Of a stretch of 47,731 bases of DNA, positions 42,547 through 47,731 are shown piece after piece. The stretch's first letter is position 1. Each line of letters begins with the position of its first letter. The stretch is from contig NHBO02000075.1 of assembly GCA_002167845.2 (NCBI GenBank), positions 17,557-65,287 of the forward strand, in the 5' to 3' direction. The notes under the pieces were generated by a model. That model was not told where the DNA came from. It made no database searches and saw nothing but the letters and a program-made list of their open reading frames with translations. This DNA is from Phycisphaera sp. TMED9 (lineage in GTDB: Bacteria > Planctomycetota > Phycisphaerae > Phycisphaerales > SM1A02). Made by a program: the position numbers and the translations under genes.

Positions 42547-44250
42547 TCAACTCCAGAATGCGAGAATCAATCCGAGGTCCGCCCCGTCGACGAAGCCGCT
42601 TCCATCCAGGTCCGCCACGGAACCCGAGGTGCCCCAGAGCGAAAGCAGGATGCCGAGATCCGCACCATCGACTCGGCCATCCTCGTTCAAGTCCCCATCC
42701 ACCGCGGGTCCGCACACGAGGACCTGCGTCTGAACGCACGACTCGTCCCAGCGAACGAGGCAGCAGAACGGATCCTCGAAACAGACCCCCGTGCAACAAT
42801 CGACATCCTCACATCCGGGATCCGGACCTGACAGATCACAGTGGCCTCCGGTTCCACACGCAGGAATTCCGCATTCGGACCCGCAGGCCACCGCGGAAAG
42901 CGTGATGCAGGGGTCATCCCAACCCACTTCGCAGCAAAAGGGATCGAGATCGCAGACGCAGCCTTCGATGGATGGATCGGAACATCCCGGCGCCCCGGCG
43001 ACGCAGGGACCGTGGACGGGGTCGAGATCGATTCGCAGGTCATCGATCCGCGTGGCGTCACCGACGGAGGAGCCGGATCGAAGACGAAGGCGGAATTCCG
43101 GCAAGCCGATGAATTCGGTGAGATCCACGGCGAACGAGCGGCACCCCGCCTCAGTGCCGAACGGCACTCGGAAGATCTCGACCGGCGCGAGATCAGACCA
43201 CCGAGCCTCGATCACCGGGCCTGCGATCCCCGGGCTCGTGGAGCACTCGAACGAAAGCGATGCGGTCACGCTCGCTCCGAAATCGATGCACCGGGTTTCC
43301 ACCGTCGACCACGGAAATCCGCCGGCGAATCGAAGCGCCGCGTCCCCACGGCCGGCACATCCACCCGAAGTGGTCAAGTACGGCCCTTCGCCAGCGCAGG
43401 CATCAAAAACGTCCGGCAAGGCGGCGCAGATTCCGCCGGGGATGTAGAGATCGCCGAAGTCGGTTGCCAGACCGAGCTCGCATGCCTGGACGCAGGTGCC
43501 GCAATCGCCCGCGGCGATCGCGGCGATGCAGAGTTCATCCCAGGCCGTTTCGCAACAGTACGGATCCTGCTCGCAGACACATTGCTGGATCACCGGATCA
43601 TCGCACCCCGGACCACCCGACTCGCAGCAGGGATGGGGCGGATCGCCACAACAGTGCATCCCTTCGAAGGTGATCTCGTCGATCTGGAGGATGCCATCGC
43701 CTCCGCCGTGAATCCATCGGATCGCGATCTCCGCACCGAAGTCCGACTCGTCGAGCGAACATTCGATCTCGAATTGCCGGCATTCACCCATCGAGACGTC
43801 GATGTCGAAGAACTGGACGATCGGCCCGTCGCATCCGTCCATCGCGGGCCCGATCTCGATCCTCGACCAGGTATCGAAAAGGCTTGACGCGACGAAACCG
43901 ATTCGAAGACGTCCGCATCCCACCACGGAGGAAAAGCGGGCGCCGATCCTCCCGTGGGGCTCGATCCGGAACGTCTGACCCGTCGGACAGAAACCACTCG
44001 ACGCCACCGATCCTCCGGTCTCGCACCAATCGATCGAAAATCCCGGTTCTGAAACATCCTGCGGCGCGGAGAACGACTCGAACGGTTCTTGGTGGAGCAG
44101 GCAGAAAGGCGCCTCGTCGTCACCGATCGGCGAGACGGTGCCTGCCGAGGCGAGCGGCATTGGAAGCAACGCCATGCCGAGAACCGCCACCACGATCGAT
44201 CGTGCGAGTGCGGAGCCTCGAATCGATTTTGAAGGGCGTTCAAGGGGCAT
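42547..44250 (-). CDS. secreted Cys-rich protein with dockerin-like C-terminus
   Basis: This 567-residue protein has a signal peptide (cleavage near ASA36-G). Two beta-type segments alternate with three Cys-rich modules of pattern CxxDPxCCxxxWDxxC at 224-241, 431-448 and 490-505. Residues 518-567 hold two calcium-binding loops, DLNEDGRVDGADLG and DLDGSGFVDGADLG, the layout of type I dockerins or the related exported-protein tail seen in planctomycetes. It is probably a surface or secreted protein with a disulfide- and calcium-stabilised structure. An AGGAGAAG site and a CATACT box precede the ATG. Confidence 0.82.
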   Translation of the reverse strand: MPLERPSKSIRGSALARSIVVAVLGMALLPMPLASAGTVSPIGDDEAPFCLLHQEPFESFSAPQDVSEPGFSIDWCETGGSVASSGFCPTGQTFRIEPHGRIGARFSSVVGCGRLRIGFVASSLFDTWSRIEIGPAMDGCDGPIVQFFDIDVSMGECRQFEIECSLDESDFGAEIAIRWIHGGGDGILQIDEITFEGMHCCGDPPHPCCESGGPGCDDPVIQQCVCEQDPYCCETAWDELCIAAIAAGDCGTCVQACELGLATDFGDLYIPGGICAALPDVFDACAGEGPYLTTSGGCAGRGDAALRFAGGFPWSTVETRCIDFGASVTASLSFECSTSPGIAGPVIEARWSDLAPVEIFRVPFGTEAGCRSFAVDLTEFIGLPEFRLRLRSGSSVGDATRIDDLRIDLDPVHGPCVAGAPGCSDPSIEGCVCDLDPFCCEVGWDDPCITLSAVACGSECGIPACGTGGHCDLSGPDPGCEDVDCCTGVCFEDPFCCLVRWDESCVQTQVLVCGPAVDGDLNEDGRVDGADLGILLSLWGTSGSVADLDGSGFVDGADLGLILAFWS

Positions 44251-44404
44251 GAAAGTGGCTTCTCCTGATCACGATCGAGTATGCCACCACTCGGATTGAA
44301 TCCAAGATCGCCCGTGGAGGCGGTCGTCGAGCGGCCCGAAGACTTCCTCACAACCGAACCAGAACTCGCAGACCCACCCCCTCGGTTCCGAAAAAACAAG
44401 GACA

Positions 44405-45373
44405 ATGGACCCCATGAACCAACTCCTGATTCGGATCACGAACTCCCCCACCGTCGCCGGCGTCCTCCTGGTGATCTGGCTCGGGCTGACCACCGGTTGC
44501 ACCACGAGCCAGAAGACGCCCTCACCTCCACCTGATCCTCGATCGCTGCCGATCTTCGATGGAACCACCGAAGCGCGGATCAGCTGGAGTGACCTGGTCG
44601 ATCGTGCGAATGCCGTCGAAGTGATCGTGATCGGCGAGGAACACGACGATCCCGGCGCTCATGCGGTCCAACTGGAACTCTTGAAGACGATCCTCACGAC
44701 GGACTCCGCCGCCGCACTCTCGCTTGAGATGCTCGAGCGGGACGAGCAGGTTCTGGTGGACGCCTGGCTCGCCGGTTCAATCGAGACCGACGACTTCGTC
44801 GAGCAGACCGGCTCCCGAAACTGGGGCGGCGAGGAAGGCTGGTACCGCTTCTATCAACCCGCATTGGATGCGGCTCGATCCAGCGATGCACCGATCATCG
44901 CCGCGAACGCGCCACGTCGATACGTCTCCCGAGCTCGCAAGGAAGGGTACGGCGTGCTGCAATCGTTGCCCGAGGCGGAACGCGACTGGTTCGACATTCC
45001 TCCCGCACTCGACGACGGCCCCTACTACGATCGATTCGCCGAAACGATGCGAGGATTCCGAGGCGACGAGATCGAAGAGGACGCGATCATCGCGACCTTC
45101 CGAAGCCAGCAGGTCTGGGATGCGACCATGGCGAGATCGGTCACGATGGCGATGCAAGACCCGGAGATCGACCGCGTGATCCACTTCATCGGTCGATTCC
45201 ACAGCGATCTCGAAGGTGGCACCATCGGCGAGATCCGACGGCTCCGCCCCGAGACCGACCTTCTGGTCATCAGTTGTGTTCGTCGGAGTGACGCGATGAA
45301 CGCACTCGATCCCGAAGACATCGGGCGTGGAGACGTGGTCGTCTACACCCCGGATTCGACATCAGCCGATTGA
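44405..45373 (+). CDS. chaN: ChaN-like haem/iron uptake lipoprotein
   Basis: This 322-residue protein has a lipoprotein signal with lipobox LTTGC (Cys32) and the ChaN (DUF399) family start VIVIGEEHDDPGAHAVQLEL, with the characteristic GExH motif; the QVWDATMARSV and HFIGRFHSD segments also fit. In Campylobacter ChaN binds haem as a dimer and belongs to an iron-regulated operon. AAGGA lies just upstream of the first ATG; a second in-frame ATG (codon 4) is possible. Confidence 0.85.
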   Translation: MDPMNQLLIRITNSPTVAGVLLVIWLGLTTGCTTSQKTPSPPPDPRSLPIFDGTTEARISWSDLVDRANAVEVIVIGEEHDDPGAHAVQLELLKTILTTDSAAALSLEMLERDEQVLVDAWLAGSIETDDFVEQTGSRNWGGEEGWYRFYQPALDAARSSDAPIIAANAPRRYVSRARKEGYGVLQSLPEAERDWFDIPPALDDGPYYDRFAETMRGFRGDEIEEDAIIATFRSQQVWDATMARSVTMAMQDPEIDRVIHFIGRFHSDLEGGTIGEIRRLRPETDLLVISCVRRSDAMNALDPEDIGRGDVVVYTPDSTSAD

Positions 45374-45410
45374 ACCGGCCCGCCGACACGACGTACGAAC
45401 CTCTGGCTCG

Positions 45411-45791
45411 TCACTTCAGGAGTTTGTCGAGATGCGTCTGGTCCTTCGCGATCTTGTAGAGCTTCTCGATCTTCATCATTGAAAGAAGGCCGAGCAGTTC
45501 CTTGCAGACTCCGAAGAGGATCGAGTCGGACTTGCAGGCGGAGGCCTTGTTCCGGAACGAGATGCACATGCCGAGGCCCATGGACGACATGAACGTCACC
45601 GAGGAGAGATCCACGACCAGGTGATCCAGACTCTTGCCCATTTCTTCGAGGTAGGGCATGACCTCCTCCTGAATGATCGGAGCCTCTCGCTGACCGATGC
45701 TGGGCCCTGCGGGCTTGACCAGCAAGACACCGTCGCGACGTGTGATTTCGACGAGGCTGGTGGCGTGGCGACTGGGAAGCGGGCTGCTCAT
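45411..45791 (-). CDS. STAS-domain anti-sigma factor antagonist
   Basis: This 126-residue protein is a single STAS domain like SpoIIAA/RsbV. The segment DLSSVTFMSSMGLGMCISFR contains the usual switch serine region (DxSxxxFMSSxGL). It would bind an anti-sigma factor when unphosphorylated. No partner kinase is nearby; the ECF pair at 22-24 kb is a different system type. The ATG at 45791 was preferred to a GTG at 45821. Confidence 0.88.
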   Translation of the reverse strand: MSSPLPSRHATSLVEITRRDGVLLVKPAGPSIGQREAPIIQEEVMPYLEEMGKSLDHLVVDLSSVTFMSSMGLGMCISFRNKASACKSDSILFGVCKELLGLLSMMKIEKLYKIAKDQTHLDKLLK

Positions 45792-45915
45792 GCTGGGAAT
45801 CACTCCGAAGATGGGGACCACCGTTCAAACATCGGTTCGACCGGCAGAAGAGCAGTCTACACCGCCCGCCGTCGCCCATGAGTCCGTGAATTCGTTCCTC
45901 TGGACCACGGATTGC

Positions 45916-45921
45916 TAGGGT
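45916..45921 (+). promoter_or_regulatory. -10-like TAGGGT, 8 nt before hutI
   Basis: TAGGGT is followed after 8 nt by the hutI ATG with no ribosome binding site. The hexamer keeps only the TANNNT core. Confidence 0.3.
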
Positions 45922-45929
45922 TTCCAATT

Positions 45930-47198
45930 ATGACCGACTCGGATTCCATCGCCATCACGAATGCCAGAGTCCTGACGCTCCGTTCTCCCGAATCGGGAAA
46001 TGCTCCCCGAAGGGGCTCGGATCTTTCCGAACTCGGGGTTCTCGAGCGAGGGTGGGTTCTCGTCCAGGGGGGCCGGATCAAGGACCTGGGAGACGGAACG
46101 CCGCCGGAATTCGCCGCGGAGACCCGGATCATCGATGCCCGAGGCCGAGTCGTGATGCCCGCGCTGGTCGATTGCCACACCCATGCGTGTTTCCTGGGCG
46201 ACCGGAACGATGAATTCGAAGCGCGACTGGCTGGCGCAGGCTATCTGGAGATTCTCGCCGCGGGCGGCGGCATCATGTCCACGGTCCGGAGCGTTCGAAG
46301 TGCCAGCGAGGCCGAACTGGTGGAAGCGTTGCTGCGAAGACTCGAGCAGACCGCACGCCTCGGAACCGGCACCATCGAAGTGAAATCAGGCTACGGATTG
46401 GATCCCGACACGGAACTCAAGATGCTGCGAGCGATCCACACCGCGGCCGAGCGAGCGCCCCAGATCGTGATGCCGACCTTCCTCGGGGCGCACGCCCTGG
46501 ATTCGGATGCCGCAGATCCCGACCACGCCGTCGAACGCATCATCGCGGAGGCACTCCCGGCCGCGGCGGCGGCATTCCCGGGAATCGCCTGCGACGCCTA
46601 TTGCGAGGAAGGCGCCTGGTCGTTGGCCGACTGTCGCCGACTCTTCGAATCAGCGGTCCAACTCGGATGCGTGGTTCGAGTTCACACCGATCAATTCAAC
46701 AGCCTCGGGATGACGAAGTTCGCGATCGAACTCGGCGCCCGAAGCGTCGATCATCTGGAAGCGACGACGCCGGAGGACCTCCGTCTGCTGGCCGACAGTT
46801 CCACGATCGGCGTTCTCCTCCCATCGACCGGCTTCTCCCTTGATGACCGGTATGCGGCAGGCCGAGAACTGGTGGATCTCGGCGGCGCGGTCGCCATCGC
46901 CAGCAATCTGAACCCCGGCTCCGCGCCATCGCCATCACTGACCTTCGCCATGGCGCTGGCCTGTCGAAAATGCCGCCTGAAGCCTGCCGAAGCGATCACC
47001 GCCGCCACCTTCAACGCCGCCTGCGTCCTCGGGCTTCAAGACGAAGTCGGCTCACTCGAGATTGGAAAACGAGCGGACATTCTCCTTCTGGACACCGCCG
47101 ACGAGCGGACGCTCGGCGTGGAAATCGCCGGTCCGGGTCCGGTGGCGGTCATGCTGAAAGGCCGGTGGTTCCACACCGGTTGGCCCGACCCCACCTGA
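45930..47198 (+). CDS. hutI: imidazolonepropionase
   Basis: HutI opens the imidazolone ring to N-formimino-glutamate in histidine breakdown. The 422-residue amidohydrolase has metal ligands H83 and H85 in DCHTHACFLGDR, the GTGTIEVKSGYGLD segment, FLGAHAL, RVHTDQFNSLG and ASNLNPGSAPS, all diagnostic of the family. hutH and hutU are not in the window. Confidence 0.97.
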   Translation: MTDSDSIAITNARVLTLRSPESGNAPRRGSDLSELGVLERGWVLVQGGRIKDLGDGTPPEFAAETRIIDARGRVVMPALVDCHTHACFLGDRNDEFEARLAGAGYLEILAAGGGIMSTVRSVRSASEAELVEALLRRLEQTARLGTGTIEVKSGYGLDPDTELKMLRAIHTAAERAPQIVMPTFLGAHALDSDAADPDHAVERIIAEALPAAAAAFPGIACDAYCEEGAWSLADCRRLFESAVQLGCVVRVHTDQFNSLGMTKFAIELGARSVDHLEATTPEDLRLLADSSTIGVLLPSTGFSLDDRYAAGRELVDLGGAVAIASNLNPGSAPSPSLTFAMALACRKCRLKPAEAITAATFNAACVLGLQDEVGSLEIGKRADILLLDTADERTLGVEIAGPGPVAVMLKGRWFHTGWPDPT

Positions 47199-47284
47199 GC
47201 CCCTCGCAGGGAAGAAAACGCCTCGATACCGGCCATCCAGCCCTCTCTCCGCCCGCCGAATCCAAAAATCGCTCTTTTCGCTCC

Positions 47285-47312
47285 ACCGACCGAAGTCACC
47301 CTTTCGGTCGGT
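47285..47312 (+). promoter_or_regulatory. 10-bp hairpin upstream of the repeat-protein gene
   Basis: ACCGACCGAA (47285-47294) pairs perfectly with TTCGGTCGGT (47303-47312), loop GTCACCCT. It may end the hutI message or be the first arm of a switch with the hairpin at 47364-47415. Confidence 0.6.
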
Positions 47313-47363
47313 CGATGCTTGGTGGTCCGCTGGCGTGCGGGCGAAGTGCCTTTTCAGGATCCA

Positions 47364-47415
47364 CGACCGATTTCTGCTGTGACCCCGCCGATGGATCGGC
47401 GCGCAGAATCGGTCG
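47364..47415 (+). promoter_or_regulatory. nested hairpin in the 5' leader of the repeat-protein gene
   Basis: 47364-47377 pairs with 47403-47415 in 13 base pairs with one bulged T; inside it 47387-47391 pairs with 47396-47400 around a TGGA loop. It ends 34 nt before the ATG, and the CGACCGA/TCGGTCG heptamer in its arms is shared with the upstream hairpin. Confidence 0.55.
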
Positions 47416-47449
47416 ATCGGATCCACCTCATTCACGGAGACGATCAATC

Positions 47450-47731
47450 ATGCAAAACGGCTACACCAACCAGAACGGCTACGACTACAACAACTGTTGC
47501 GGCGATACCTCGTCCTGCTCGGGCCCCTGCCCCGCGGACTACGCCGGCTTCAACGGCTTCAACGGCTACAACAACGGCTGGAACGCCCCCGCCTACGCCG
47601 GCTTCAACGGCTACAGCAACGGCTGGAACGCCCCGACCTACGCCGGATTCAACGGCTACGGCAACGGCTGGAACGCCCCGACCTACGCCGGATTCAACGG
47701 CTACGGCAACGGCTGGAACGCCCCGACCTAC
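47450..47731 (+). CDS. Gly/Asn/Tyr-rich tandem-repeat protein, truncated at window edge
   Basis: An open frame runs in step from ATG 47450 to the last base, 94 codons. The N-terminus MQNGYTNQNGYDYNN is followed by a short Cys-rich patch (CC, then C, C within 12 residues). From codon 32 it is built of repeats: one 18-residue unit and three 15-residue units of the form AGFNGYxNGWNAPTY. There is no signal peptide or membrane segment. I do not recognise it; the composition is like that of adhesive, prion-like or phase-separating proteins. GGAG lies 10 nt upstream. The uniform frame, Tyr/Gly/Asn/Trp bias and codon use support real coding. Confidence 0.75.
   Translation, partial: MQNGYTNQNGYDYNNCCGDTSSCSGPCPADYAGFNGFNGYNNGWNAPAYAGFNGYSNGWNAPTYAGFNGYGNGWNAPTYAGFNGYGNGWNAPTY
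47543..47731 (+). repeat. in-frame tandem repeat, 45-nt unit
   Basis: One 54-nt variant unit (47543-47596) is followed by three 45-nt units at 47597-47641, 47642-47686 and 47687-47731. The last two are identical base for base, and the window ends exactly at a unit boundary. Confidence 0.95.

Overview
The window is GC-rich bacterial DNA with 50 protein genes, of which 49 are complete at the 3' end and one is cut at each window edge. I saw no rRNA, tRNA, CRISPR array, insertion sequence or phage gene. The gene set points to a planctomycete, most likely class Phycisphaerae: a Cys-rich secreted protein with a dockerin-like C-terminus, an Hc1-type histone-like protein, a PPi-type phosphofructokinase, a BshC-like protein of a kind I associate with planctomycetes, and outer-membrane (heptose) genes. 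The lineage call is inference from gene content.

Layout. 1-6755 (minus) is the S10/spc ribosomal protein operon, rpsJ to the start of rplE, read from a strong promoter at 6914-6941. 7122-10961 (plus) holds a secreted unknown, a family 2 glycosyltransferase and a BshC-like protein. 10969-14587 (minus) is transglutaminase-like protein, nnrD and a YhaM-like nuclease. Then come astB (plus), lysS and a PPi-type phosphofructokinase (both minus). 19297-22179 (plus) is a tightly overlapping operon: gmhB fused to membrane helices, an unknown 104-residue protein, a heptosyltransferase and plsY. 22269-24378 (minus) is an ECF sigma factor with its probable anti-sigma factor. 24712-29663 (plus) carries an animal-type purB, an Hc1-like gene, a FabZ-like dehydratase, manA and a beta-helix protein. 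30406-31848 is a solitary atpD between its own promoter and terminator. 31955-34397 is a divergent lipoprotein/metallopeptidase pair. 34509-36723 (minus) is iscS-iscU-iscA. 36998-40500 (plus) is panC, a lipoprotein hydrolase and a double-thioredoxin protein. 40563-44250 (minus) has a polyprenyl synthase, a methyltransferase and the dockerin protein. 44405-47198 has chaN, a STAS protein and hutI. The window ends inside an unusual 45-nt tandem-repeat gene.

Three window-wide or terminal observations stand out. First, all 49 genes whose 3' end is visible stop with TGA; none uses TAA or TAG. Second, nine first-of-transcript genes have a TANNNT hexamer only 6-9 nt before the ATG, which suggests frequent leaderless mRNAs. 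Third, the Gly/Asn/Tyr-rich repeat gene at the right edge has a 5' leader with two long hairpins whose arms can also pair with each other, so it could be a structural switch controlling a repetitive, possibly assembling protein.
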